Part shown: positions 14,872 to 21,688 of the stretch, one piece after another
Layout: the number at the start of each line of letters is the position of its first letter
Position numbering within the stretch: position 1 is the first letter of the stretch
Assembly: GCF_036237275.1 (NCBI RefSeq)
Contig: NZ_CP108352.1
Coordinates: 6,014,001 to 6,078,000 of the forward strand
Origin: Streptomyces sp. NBC_01353
Lineage (GTDB): Bacteria; Actinomycetota; Actinomycetes; Streptomycetales; Streptomycetaceae
Direction of reading: 5' to 3'
DNA: 64,000 bases
Program-made: the position numbers and the translations under genes
The notes under the pieces: model-generated
What the model was told of the DNA's origin: nothing
Databases searched by the model: none
Seen by the model: the letters and a program-made list of their open reading frames with translations, nothing else

Positions 14872-15016
14872 AGTAGAAACCTTCTCTACGGGTTCAAGGC
14901 ACCTGCCGCGCACGACGCGGCGCGTGCGGCCTTGTCGTCCGGGCCGCCGCTCCTGTCTCCGCCCCGCTCCGGCCCCGGCCGGCGGCCGCACGCCTGACGG
15001 CTCGGGTTGATGGGTG
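14872..15016. repeat. noncoding repeat, copy B (partner at 1077-1215)
   Basis: Same order of blocks as copy A: CTCTAC start, CCGCGCACGACGCGGCGCGTG palindrome, GTCCGGGCCGCCGCTCCTGT, CGCACGCCTGAC and GGGTTGATGGGTGG. It begins within about 45 bp of the integrase remnant, so it may be part of the element end. About 155 bp further on, GCCCCAAAGCGGCTCC at 15170-15185 parallels CCCAAAGCGGCTCC at 1549-1562. Confidence 0.7.
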
Positions 15017-15227
15017 GTGAATCCCTCTGCGGCTGGGGCCGGTCGGCTCCACGGCTTTCGGCAGCCACTTTGGGGCGAGCCTCTAAGATCACGGCCCCAA
15101 CGTCGTGCATTACCGGGCAGGTCCACAGACTGCCCGAATCGCCGGAAGCTTACGGGGCCATGATCACTCGCCCCAAAGCGGCTCCGGCCCAAAGCCGCCC
15201 CACCGCCCGCTGGGCTACCTTGACGCC

Positions 15228-15392
15228 GTGGACCACGACATGAACGGGCCGCCATCGGTCGATGAACTCGAATACCTGCGACGCATCGAACGAATGGCCC
15301 ACGCAGTCGCCGAGGCAGCAGCCCAGGAAGGGTGGCAACGCCGCCCGGGCAGGTCAGCGCCCATACGCATACGGGATCTTCCAAACTGGTGA
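15228..15392 (+). CDS. possible small protein (54 aa)
   Basis: From GTG 15228 (ATG 15240 alternative): MDHDMNGPPSVDELEYLRRI then ERMAHAVAEAAAQEGWQ and RSAPIRIRDLPNW. One amphipathic helix followed by a basic tail. There is no clear Shine-Dalgarno; CTACCT sits just upstream as a weak -10 candidate. Included because the helix composition is protein-like and the frame starts just after the repeat, as the gene at 1641 does relative to copy A. Confidence 0.35.
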   Translation: MDHDMNGPPSVDELEYLRRIERMAHAVAEAAAQEGWQRRPGRSAPIRIRDLPNW

Positions 15393-15490
15393 TGTACAGC
15401 AGCGAGGTGCAGCAACCACCGCGCCCGCAGCCGACCGCCTACCAGCCTCGACAGGCCGACGATGCCCCCGCAGACCACAACGGTTTCGGC

Positions 15491-15778
15491 CTATATCGCC
15501 CAGGCTTCAAAAAGGCCTGACTCCCTCCCGATGAAGAGCGCTGCCGAAGTAGGAACCAGCAAGCAAATGCCGATGCCGCCAAGCACATATGGTGCCGCTG
15601 GCGTCGCCTTCGGGAAGTGGCCATCGCCTCGACGCTTGCGCGCAATAGTAAAGCGCCGGATAAACAGAGCGGCACTCAACATAATCAGGAACGCGCCGGC
15701 GATCTGCAACGCCATCAAGGCGCATGCAATAAGAAAAAGGAACAAGTACGAGAGCAGCACCCCCACGACTACCCTCAC
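15491..15778 (-). CDS. small membrane protein (95 aa)
   Basis: From GTG 15778, preceded by GGAG at short spacing. Hydrophobic segments VVVGVLLSYLFLFLIACALM and IAGAFLIMLSAALFI are followed by the basic loop RRFTIARKRRGDGHF and a third segment YVLGGIGICLLVPTSAALFI. Three membrane passes are likely. No family recognised. The AT-richer codons fit the island. Confidence 0.55.
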   Translation of the reverse strand: MRVVVGVLLSYLFLFLIACALMALQIAGAFLIMLSAALFIRRFTIARKRRGDGHFPKATPAAPYVLGGIGICLLVPTSAALFIGRESGLFEAWAI

Positions 15779-15897
15779 TTACTCCGATATCGGCATTGAT
15801 CAGAATCCGGTCGGCTTTCATTGCCGACGGCTGCAGCCACGCGCAAGGCGGACAATATGATCATGGCCTGGACCGCGTCAACCCGTGCAGCTGAACG

Positions 15898-15918
15898 CGT
15901 GCCCGATGCGTGCCCAGC
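15898..15918. repeat. CGTGCC direct repeat, 11-bp period
   Basis: CGTGCCCGAT at 15898 and CGTGCCCAGC at 15909; third occurrence of the pattern seen at 5549 and 14652. Confidence 0.45.
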
Positions 15919-16045
15919 CGGTTGGTAAGTACAGCAGCGACAGCAACCGGCAGCGTCCGACGCGCCCGCCGTGAAGTCCACAGCGGCCCGAAAACGGCTG
16001 TAATGACTCTGGATGGCCGATCCATTCTTAGCTACGGATAAGAAG

Positions 16046-16070
16046 TCTCTGAAATCGTCCGCGCCCACCA
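16046..16070 (+). other. fossil attachment site 3 (tRNA acceptor end)
   Basis: TCTCTGAAATCGTCCGCGCC then CACCA, sharing CGTCCGCGCCCACCAG with the fragment at 14516. Only the T-arm 3' side and acceptor strand remain. A terminator follows 4 bp later. It may mark the boundary between island and chromosome. Confidence 0.6.
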
Positions 16071-16074
16071 GTGC

Positions 16075-16109
16075 AAAGGCCCCCGCAGCGAGTCGCTGCG
16101 GGGGCCTTT
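16075..16109. terminator. strong terminator at island edge
   Basis: AAAGGCCCCCGCAGCGA, then TCGCTGCGGGGGCCTTT: a 16- to 17-bp perfect stem with hardly any loop. Confidence 0.8.
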
Positions 16110-16219
16110 GGCGGTAGTGGTTGACGGCAGTCGCTCACTCGGGCCGGCGCCGCCGCAGCAGCCGGTCCACGGCTTCTGGACCCCGGAGGACCGAACTAAG
16201 TGGATGGCGATCGCTACCG

Positions 16220-16515
16220 ATGCCGCCGTGCGGAGCATGGCGAACAGGACGCTGATGCGGTGGCGGGCGAGGCGAAGGAGGGCCTGGGCGTGGGTTTTGC
16301 CCCGGGCGCGACAGCGGTCGTAGTAGGGGCGGGAGTCAGGGCCGTGCAGGGCGGCGAACGAGGACAGGAACGTCGCGCGTTCGAGCTGCCGGTTCCCGCT
16401 GCGGGGTGCGTGTTTCGCCGTGGATCGAGGTTCCCGACTGCTTCGTGGCCGGTGCGCGGCCGGCGTAGGAGGCGAGGTGGGCGGCGGTGGGGAGGTTGGT
16501 GCCGTCGCCGATGGC
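16220..16515 (-). pseudogene. IS110-family transposase C-terminal remnant
   Basis: The reverse strand reads GDGTNLPTAAHLASYAG, then, after a frame change near the HGET/APRSGN junction, GNRQLERATFLSSFAALHG, DSRPYYDRCRARGKTHAQAL and LRLARHRISVLFAMLR. This is the C-terminal transposase_20 part of IS110-type elements. The N-terminal DEDD domain is absent and a frameshift interrupts what is left. It lies immediately outside attachment-like site 3. Confidence 0.75.
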
Positions 16516-16594
16516 GCGAGACGCATTTGGTGTGCTCAGCCCTCATGCGCTTGAGTGTCCACGTCAAATCGGTAATGAGTGCGAGGGGTTGACG

Positions 16595-17251
16595 TTGAGT
16601 AAGGCAGCACGGGGGATCGTGGCCGGAGTGGTGCTGATGGCCGTACTGACGGCGTGTGGTGGTTCGGACGACGGCCTGGATGCCTTCCGCGGGGACGGCG
16701 ACAAGCCCCCGGTCACGCTGACGCCGGACATGGTCCGCACCGCTCTCCCCAGCAAGGCGAGCGCCCCCAAGGGCTTCGAGGGCGACGACATCGAGGTCGA
16801 GGTCGGCGACGAGGCCGTCGAGGCGTGCACCGGATCGACCGAGTCCAACTGCGGCGGGCTGCTCAGTATGGGCGGCACCGACTTCGACACGGATGACAGC
16901 GGCCGGAGCGACAGCTCCGACTACGACGGTGAGGTCGTCTTCGGCATCCTGGCCTTCCAGAGCCCGGACGACGCCAGAGCCACGTACAAGGCCCTGGTCA
17001 CCGATGAGCGCAGCAAGGCCGAGAAGGACGGAAAGAAGGCGAAGCCGGTGGAGATCGACGCGGGTGCCGAGGAGACCGTTGCCTTCGAGGACGCCGACGG
17101 CGAGACCATGGTCATGATGCGGATCGGCAGCGTCGTCGCCGTGGTGAACGGCGACGGCACCTTCGTGGAGAAGCCGAACTACAACGACTTCGCGAAACTC
17201 CAGATCGACCGGCTGAAGAAGACCGCCGAGGGCATGAACCCCGACGCGTGA
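16595..17251 (+). CDS. lipoprotein of unknown function
   Basis: From TTG 16595, chosen because GAGGGG lies 6 nt upstream. A signal peptide with lipobox LTAC (GVVLMAVLTACGG) is followed by an acidic 200-aa body: a Thr/Pro segment VTLTPDMVRTALPSKASAPK, then EACTGSTESNCGG with two cysteines that may form a disulfide, and a mixed alpha/beta part (VVFGILAFQSPDDARATYKA, TMVMMRIGSVVAVVNGDGTF). Exported and lipid-anchored on the outer face of the membrane. It fits the many sensor-like lipoproteins of Streptomyces; no ligand is evident. Single gene beside the IS110 remnant. Confidence 0.75.
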   Translation: MSKAARGIVAGVVLMAVLTACGGSDDGLDAFRGDGDKPPVTLTPDMVRTALPSKASAPKGFEGDDIEVEVGDEAVEACTGSTESNCGGLLSMGGTDFDTDDSGRSDSSDYDGEVVFGILAFQSPDDARATYKALVTDERSKAEKDGKKAKPVEIDAGAEETVAFEDADGETMVMMRIGSVVAVVNGDGTFVEKPNYNDFAKLQIDRLKKTAEGMNPDA

Positions 17252-17439
17252 TCCGCCCAGCCTCCAAAGCGCCGGCCCCGCGCGGCCGCCGGGTCGGGGC
17301 GGAGGCCGGGCGCACCCGAGGAGGGAACGGCGGGTACCCGGCTGCGCGCCTTTCGTGCGAGCGGCGTGTGCCGTTCGCCGACTCGGAGTGGGGCATGGGG
17401 AGTTGACCTCGCGCGGCCAGGGGCGGTGTACTCGCGGGT

Positions 17440-17985
17440 ATGGATGAGGTGGGGGACGCTCCGGAGGCCGGGGTCGAGGGTGGGGCCATGACTCCGCAGG
17501 GGTACATCGAGAGTCGGCTCGTGCAGTACCAGGAGTGGTACGACCGCAAGGCCACCAAGATGAAGGCCATGCATCTGCGGATGCGGACCGTCTCCGTCGT
17601 CGGTGCCGCGCTCGTGCCCGTGTTGGTCAATCTCGATCTGTCGTTCGCGAGGGTGACCGCCACCGCGCTCAGTCTGATCGTCGTCGCTTCGGTGTCGCTG
17701 GAGAGCGTGTACCGGTATCGCGAGCAGTGGAAGAACTACCGGTCGACTGAGCAACTGCTGGGGCACGAGAGGGTCTACTTCGAGGCCAAGGTCGGGCCCT
17801 ATCGGAACCTCTCCGAGCGGGACTCCTTCACCACCCTGGTCGCCCGCGTGGAGAAGGCCATCGCCAACGAGAACTCCGCGACTCTCAACGTCATGACCCT
17901 CGGCGGGCAGGTGAACGCCGACGTGCAGCAGAACGGCGTGCCGGCGCCCCGCCCCGAGGCCGGGACCGCGACAGGCGGAAGTTGA
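17440..17985 (+). CDS. DUF4231/SLATT-like two-helix membrane protein
   Basis: A 181-aa protein from ATG 17440; ATG 17488 has a better ribosome site (GAGGGTGGGG) and is a real alternative. Core: YIESRLVQYQEWYDRKATKM, then LRMRTVSVVGAALVPVLVNL and TATALSLIVVASVSLESVYR as two membrane helices, then a cytoplasmic helix YREQWKNYRSTEQLLGHERV. The pattern of a Tyr/Trp-rich helix, two TMs and a QWK.YR..E.L helix is DUF4231, a SLATT relative. SLATT proteins are proposed pore formers in nucleotide-signalling conflict systems, but chromosomal DUF4231 proteins may have housekeeping roles. The stop overlaps the next start (TGATG). Confidence 0.8.
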   Translation: MDEVGDAPEAGVEGGAMTPQGYIESRLVQYQEWYDRKATKMKAMHLRMRTVSVVGAALVPVLVNLDLSFARVTATALSLIVVASVSLESVYRYREQWKNYRSTEQLLGHERVYFEAKVGPYRNLSERDSFTTLVARVEKAIANENSATLNVMTLGGQVNADVQQNGVPAPRPEAGTATGGS

Positions 17986-18809
17986 TGGACGACGACGCGC
18001 TGCGGATCACCGTGCTCGGATCCGCCACCCCCTGTCCCAGGCCCGGGAACCCCTGCTCCGGGTATCTCGTCGAGGGCGGCGGCGTCCGCGTGTGGGTGGA
18101 CGCCGGCAGCGGGTCGCTCGGGGAGCTGCAGCGGTACACCGGGCTCGGAGAGATCGACGCGGTGTGGATCTCCCATCTGCATGCCGATCACTGCTCCGAC
18201 CTGCTCACCGCCTACTACGCGCTCCTGTACGCCGACATCCGGCTCGATGCGCCGGTGCCTCTCTACGGGCCGCCTGCCGTCGCCGATCGGCTCGCCGCGT
18301 TTCTGACCAACGGGCCGCACCGCAGTCCCGTCGAAGACGCCTTCGCCGTCGAGGAGTTGTACGACGGGCATGAGGTCCGCATCGGTGGGCTGAGTCTGCG
18401 TGCACGCGCCGTCGAGCATGGTGGGATCCCCGCCTTCGCGCTGCGCGTCGAGGACCGGGACGGGCGCCGGATCGCGTACTCCGGTGACTGCGAGCCCTGC
18501 CCCGCCCTCACCGAACTCGCCGGGGACTGCGAGCTGTTCGTCTGCGAGGCCGACGGCGAGGGGCCCGGGCACCACTCCGCCGAGCAGGCGGGGAGGACGG
18601 CCGTCGACGCCCGTGTCGGCAGGCTCGTCGTGACCCATGTCGGGCCCGGCATCGAGCCCGAGCACGCTGTGGCGGACGCCGGACGGGTGTTCGCGGGCGC
18701 GGTCGAGTACGCCGCGCCCGGCGCCGTGTTCGCCGTCACGCGTCGAACCGTCACGCGTCGAAGTCGTACTCCAGGACGTACGACGCCGAGTCCAGCGTCA
18801 TCTCGTTGA
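17985..18809 (+). CDS. metallo-beta-lactamase fold hydrolase
   Basis: A 274-aa protein from ATG 17985, overlapping the previous stop as TGATG. Motif HLHADHC (H64-x-H66-x-D68-H69) follows the strand VRVWVDAGSGSLG; later AYSGDCEPCPAL and LVVTHVGPG supply the remaining metal ligands (Asp in SGD and the final His). The ribonuclease Z/PhnP-like branch fits best (single domain, GSATPCPRPGNPCSGYLV opening). The substrate is unknown. The last 19 codons overlap the convergent GntR gene (18751-18809), and the C-terminal basic Ser/Thr-rich end looks like read-through into it. Coupled to the DUF4231 protein, which may tie both to the membrane. Confidence 0.82.
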   Translation: MDDDALRITVLGSATPCPRPGNPCSGYLVEGGGVRVWVDAGSGSLGELQRYTGLGEIDAVWISHLHADHCSDLLTAYYALLYADIRLDAPVPLYGPPAVADRLAAFLTNGPHRSPVEDAFAVEELYDGHEVRIGGLSLRARAVEHGGIPAFALRVEDRDGRRIAYSGDCEPCPALTELAGDCELFVCEADGEGPGHHSAEQAGRTAVDARVGRLVVTHVGPGIEPEHAVADAGRVFAGAVEYAAPGAVFAVTRRTVTRRSRTPGRTTPSPASSR

Positions 18810-19509
18810 GCTCCACCGCAACCCCCTTGTCCGTGAAGGCCGTACGGCCGATCAGGATCACCGGCGTTCCGAACTCCAGGGAGAGCCGGGTGGATTCGTC
18901 GGCCGTGGGCATCCGGCAGCGGATCTCCTCGCGGAAGTGGACCGGCTGGTGGCCGAGTTCGGTCAGCCGGGCGTAGGTGCCGCCCGGGCCCGTGTCCGGG
19001 GCCGTGATCGGGGTGCCCTGGGCGAGGACGGCCGGCAGGTAGGAGACGGAGAGCAGGACCGGCTTTTCGTCCAGGACGAAGCGGCGGCTGCGGACGCAGA
19101 CCGGGGAGTCCGGCGGCAGGCCCAGCGCTGCGGCCACCCGCGCGTCCGCCGCCGCCTCGCCGACCTCGATCTCGTCCACCACGAGAGCCCGGTCCTCGAT
19201 GTCCGCCGACCAGACCGAGCGGCCCGTGCCCCAGTGATCCTGCGCGAGCCGGGGGATGCCCCGGCGGCGCAGCGGGCGGAAGGAGCGGACGAAGACCCCG
19301 GCGCCCTTGCGGGCCTCGGCCAGGCCCTCGTTGCGGAGGACGGACAGGGCCTGGCGGGCCGTCATCCGGGCCACGTCGTACGTGGTCATCAGATCGTTCT
19401 CGCCGGGGAGCCGGTCGCCGGGGGCGAAGGCGCCTGACTGGATGGCGGTTCTCAACTCGTCGGCGATGCGCTGGTACTTGGGCCGACGACCGCTGTCCTG
19501 GTCAGTCAT
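18751..19509 (-). CDS. GntR/UTRA family transcriptional regulator
   Basis: A 252-aa protein from ATG 19509 with GGGAGTGG upstream. wHTH: PKYQRIADELRTAIQSGAFA, PGDRLPGENDLMTTYDVA, RMTARQALSVLRNEGLAEAR and wing GAGVFVRSF; UTRA: CVRSRRFVLDEKPVLLSVSY and RLSLEFGTPVILIGRTAFTD with terminal strand YVLEYDFDA. It is divergent from the small gene at 19701. Two identical 12-bp palindromes in the gap are the likely operators for autoregulation (inference). In Streptomyces this type of regulator is often widely conserved; the ligand is unknown. Its 3' end overlaps the MBL gene tail to tail. Confidence 0.87.
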   Translation of the reverse strand: MTDQDSGRRPKYQRIADELRTAIQSGAFAPGDRLPGENDLMTTYDVARMTARQALSVLRNEGLAEARKGAGVFVRSFRPLRRRGIPRLAQDHWGTGRSVWSADIEDRALVVDEIEVGEAAADARVAAALGLPPDSPVCVRSRRFVLDEKPVLLSVSYLPAVLAQGTPITAPDTGPGGTYARLTELGHQPVHFREEIRCRMPTADESTRLSLEFGTPVILIGRTAFTDKGVAVELNEMTLDSASYVLEYDFDA

Positions 19510-19612
19510 GGGTGGACCACTCCCTTCGTTGCGGGACACCCTACGGCGCGCTCGGACGAGCGGATGCACGTGTGTGCGCCGACCCGTGCGGTCGATCCGT
19601 CCATCGGGGGAC

Positions 19613-19674
19613 ATCTCTAGAGATACGTTGACAGGGAGGGGCCATCGGGTTTCTCTGGGTGTATCTCTAGAGAT
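19613..19674. promoter_or_regulatory. two identical 12-bp palindromes, candidate GntR operators
   Basis: ATCTCTAGAGAT occurs at 19613-19624 and again at 19663-19674, exactly 50 bp apart, between divergent starts at 19509 and 19701. A TTGACA hexamer at 19628-19633 follows the first copy, so the pair brackets the plus-strand promoter. The 50-bp offset is close to five helical turns, which would put both sites on one DNA face and permit looping. Confidence 0.75.
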
Positions 19675-19700
19675 CTGGAGCTCCGGGACGGAGGGGATTC

Positions 19701-19925
19701 GTGCAACCACTGCCCGAGGTCGGTGACCTGGTCCGTGACGCCGCCACCGGGCGGGTCGGCTTCTATGTGGACAGCGTCGCCGGCCGGTTTCTGATCCGGC
19801 CCGTCCACGGCGGCTGCGAGTGGGAGGCCGAACCCGGCGACGTACAGCTCGCCACGCCCATGAGAGAGCTGCGGGCGCGCGCCGCGGAGATCAACGCGCG
19901 GAGCAGACGGGGTCTCGGGACCTGA
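19701..19925 (+). CDS. small SH3-like protein (74 aa)
   Basis: From GTG 19701 with GGAGGGG upstream. Sequence MQPLPEVGDLVRDAATGRVG, FYVDSVAGRFLIRPVHGGCE, WEAEPGDVQLATPMRELRAR: a short beta-rich domain (VGDLVRD.ATGRVG...RFLIRP..GG..WE) followed by a helix. It resembles many tiny actinobacterial proteins that accompany GntR genes; function unknown. Controlled by the twin palindromes. Confidence 0.7.
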   Translation: MQPLPEVGDLVRDAATGRVGFYVDSVAGRFLIRPVHGGCEWEAEPGDVQLATPMRELRARAAEINARSRRGLGT

Positions 19926-19981
19926 CCTGCCGGCGCCGACCGCCGCCGTGCGTGCCGATCGCCGCGTGGCATGCCGACCCG

Positions 19982-20070
19982 CCGTGCGTGCCCGACCGCC
20001 GCGATCCGTGCCGATCGCCGCCGTGCGTGCCCGACCGCCGCGATCCGTGCCGACCGCCGCCGTGCGCGCC
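19982..20070. repeat. 39-bp tandem repeat (2.3 copies)
   Basis: A unit starting CCGTGCGTGCCCGACCGCCG occurs at 19982, 20021 and, truncated, 20060. It lies in the 200-bp gap before the DUF2277 gene. The block also reads as an open frame but its composition is repeat-driven. Confidence 0.65.
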
Positions 20071-20127
20071 GGGCGTACGGAGTCGGCGGGACCTGACGTT
20101 GTCAGCGGGGCGCGTCACACTGGAGAC

Positions 20128-20376
20128 ATGTGCCGCAGCATCAAGACTCTCCGACCGCCCGCCCTGCCCGAAGAGGCCACGGAGGAGGACATGCGCGCCG
20201 CCGCCTTGCAGTACGTGCGCAAGGTCTCCGGCTTCCACCACCCCGCCGCGCACAACCGCGAGGTGTTCGACCGGGCCGTGGACGAGATCGCCGCCGCGAC
20301 CGAGCGGCTCCTCGACGGTCTGGAGGTGCGCGGGCTCAGGAAGCCGGTGCGGGAGCCGCAGCCGGACGCCGTATGA
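20128..20376 (+). CDS. DUF2277 family protein
   Basis: An 82-aa protein from ATG 20128. It has the family signature at both ends: MCRSIKTLRPPALPEEATEE with Cys2, then AAALQYVRKVSGFHHPAAHN and EVFDRAVDEIAAATERLLDG, giving a small helical protein. Function unknown in the family; almost universally present in streptomycetes. The last 41 bp overlap the convergent DedA gene. Confidence 0.85.
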   Translation: MCRSIKTLRPPALPEEATEEDMRAAALQYVRKVSGFHHPAAHNREVFDRAVDEIAAATERLLDGLEVRGLRKPVREPQPDAV

Positions 20377-20965
20377 CATAGGCCGCCAGCGCACCCGCCA
20401 GGAAGAGCGCGAGGATCGAGACCCCCGCGCCGATCCAGGTCGCCCCCAGCCACAGCCCGCCGAACCAGCCGAGGGCCACGCTGTAGCCCGCCCAGGCCAC
20501 GCCAGCGAGCGCCGACCACGGCAGGAACTCCACGATCCGGCGCCTGGCCGCACCCGCGCCCAGCGAGACCACCGAGCGGCCCGCGGGGGCGAAGCGCGCG
20601 ATCACCACGAGCAGCCCTCCGCCACGCGCCAGCGCCACGCCGAGACGTTCCTGCGCGACGGTCAGCCGGCGTGAGCGGGCAATGGCCCGATCCAGCCTTG
20701 CGCCGCCGCGCCATGCCAGCCGGTACGCGACGAAGTCGCCGAGGACGGAGGCCGTGGCCGCGCAGAGGAGGAGGGGGAGCACGGAGGGGACGTCGGGGGA
20801 GGCCGCCGTGGCGGTCGCCGCCGCCGTCGCGGCCGTGATCACGAGGACCCCGCTCGGCAGCACCGGCAGGAAGACGTCGAGAAGCACCGACGTGGCCACC
20901 GCCGCGTAGATCCACGGGCCCGCGGTCAGTGACCGCAGTGACCCGATGCTGTCGAGCACATTCAC
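20336..20965 (-). CDS. DedA / SNARE-associated family membrane protein
   Basis: A 209-aa protein from GTG 20965. Membrane segments: PWIYAAVATSVLLDVFLPVL, SVLPLLLCAATASVLGDFVA, GGLLVVIARFAPAGRSVVSL and ATWIGAGVSILALFLAGALA. Hallmarks of DedA: the re-entrant PSGVLVIT-type segment, LGDFVAYRLAWRGG and the ARF.P.GR motif (IARFAPAGRSVVSLGAG). DedA proteins are undecaprenyl-phosphate or phospholipid flippases/scramblases in the inner membrane. No ribosome site is evident upstream, so the start could be later. Overlaps the DUF2277 gene end. Confidence 0.85.
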   Translation of the reverse strand: MNVLDSIGSLRSLTAGPWIYAAVATSVLLDVFLPVLPSGVLVITAATAAATATAASPDVPSVLPLLLCAATASVLGDFVAYRLAWRGGARLDRAIARSRRLTVAQERLGVALARGGGLLVVIARFAPAGRSVVSLGAGAARRRIVEFLPWSALAGVAWAGYSVALGWFGGLWLGATWIGAGVSILALFLAGALAAYVIRRPAAAPAPAS

Positions 20966-21002
20966 AGCGCCAGAGCCTACGCGGGCGCGGCGTGCGAAAA
21001 CG

Positions 21003-21046
21003 GGGCAGGGGCCGGAAACCGCACAAGCGGAATCCGGCCCCTGCCC
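21003..21046 (-). terminator. terminator of DoxX gene
   Basis: GGGCAGGGGCCGGA (21003-21016) pairs perfectly with TCCGGCCCCTGCCC (21033-21046), just after the DoxX stop. Confidence 0.8.
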
Positions 21047-21054
21047 TCCGGGAG

Positions 21055-21516
21055 TTACGCCGTGACCGGAGCGCCCTGCTTCTCGCGCTGCTCCGCCTCG
21101 GCGCCGCGGGCTGCGCCGAAGAGCCGGTCGAGTGCCACCGCGCCCGGGCCGGTGAAGACGAGCAGCAGGAACGCCCAGCAGAACAGCGCCGCGGACTCGC
21201 CACTGTTCTGGAGCGGGAAGAGCGCCTCGGGCTGGTGGACCTTGAAGTACGCGTACGCCATCGAGCCGGAGGCGAGGAACGCGGCGGTACGGGTGCCCAG
21301 GCCGACAAGGACCAGCCCACCCGCGACCAGCTGGATCACGGCCGCGTACCAGCCGGGCCACGTGCCGGTGGGCACGGTGCCGCCGCCCATCGCGCCGCCG
21401 AGCACGCCGAAGAGCGAGGCGGCGCCGTGGCAGGCGAAGAGCAGGCCTATGACGATCCGGAACAGGCCGAGCGCGTACGGCTGGACCTGATGCAGGCGGT
21501 TCGACAGGTTGTTCAT
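21055..21516 (-). CDS. DoxX family membrane protein
   Basis: A 153-aa protein from ATG 21516, AAGGAG 10 nt upstream. Four hydrophobic segments: GLFRIVIGLLFACHGAASLF, WYAAVIQLVAGGLVLVGLGT, AAFLASGSMAYAYFKVH and AALFCWAFLLLVFTGPGAVA, followed by the DoxX end DRLFG. DoxX proteins are small quinone- or thiosulfate-related membrane subunits; in actinobacteria they are linked to redox and thiol stress, with no firm reaction. Single gene, own terminator. Confidence 0.87.
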   Translation of the reverse strand: MNNLSNRLHQVQPYALGLFRIVIGLLFACHGAASLFGVLGGAMGGGTVPTGTWPGWYAAVIQLVAGGLVLVGLGTRTAAFLASGSMAYAYFKVHQPEALFPLQNSGESAALFCWAFLLLVFTGPGAVALDRLFGAARGAEAEQREKQGAPVTA

Positions 21517-21688
21517 GGGGACGGGACTCCTTCGGTCGGGTCCGCTTCCGGGGAAACGGAACGTGGGGGACGGAACCGATGAGGCCGTCAGGTTAGGCAC
21601 CCCTCAGTAGTACTTGCAAGTTCAACATTCGGTCATTCGAAGATCTGTGGCGATCGTCACGCGGCATCGGCCGCGTCGCGGCCGGGAC

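Noticed and set aside
18751-18809. Frameshift or error at the MBL gene end
   Set aside because: The overlap with the GntR gene is tail to tail and both proteins have complete core domains; a short basic tail on the MBL protein is tolerable.
19982-20070. CRISPR array
   Set aside because: The repeats are directly tandem with no spacers; the same holds for 29145-29288 and 63862-63912.
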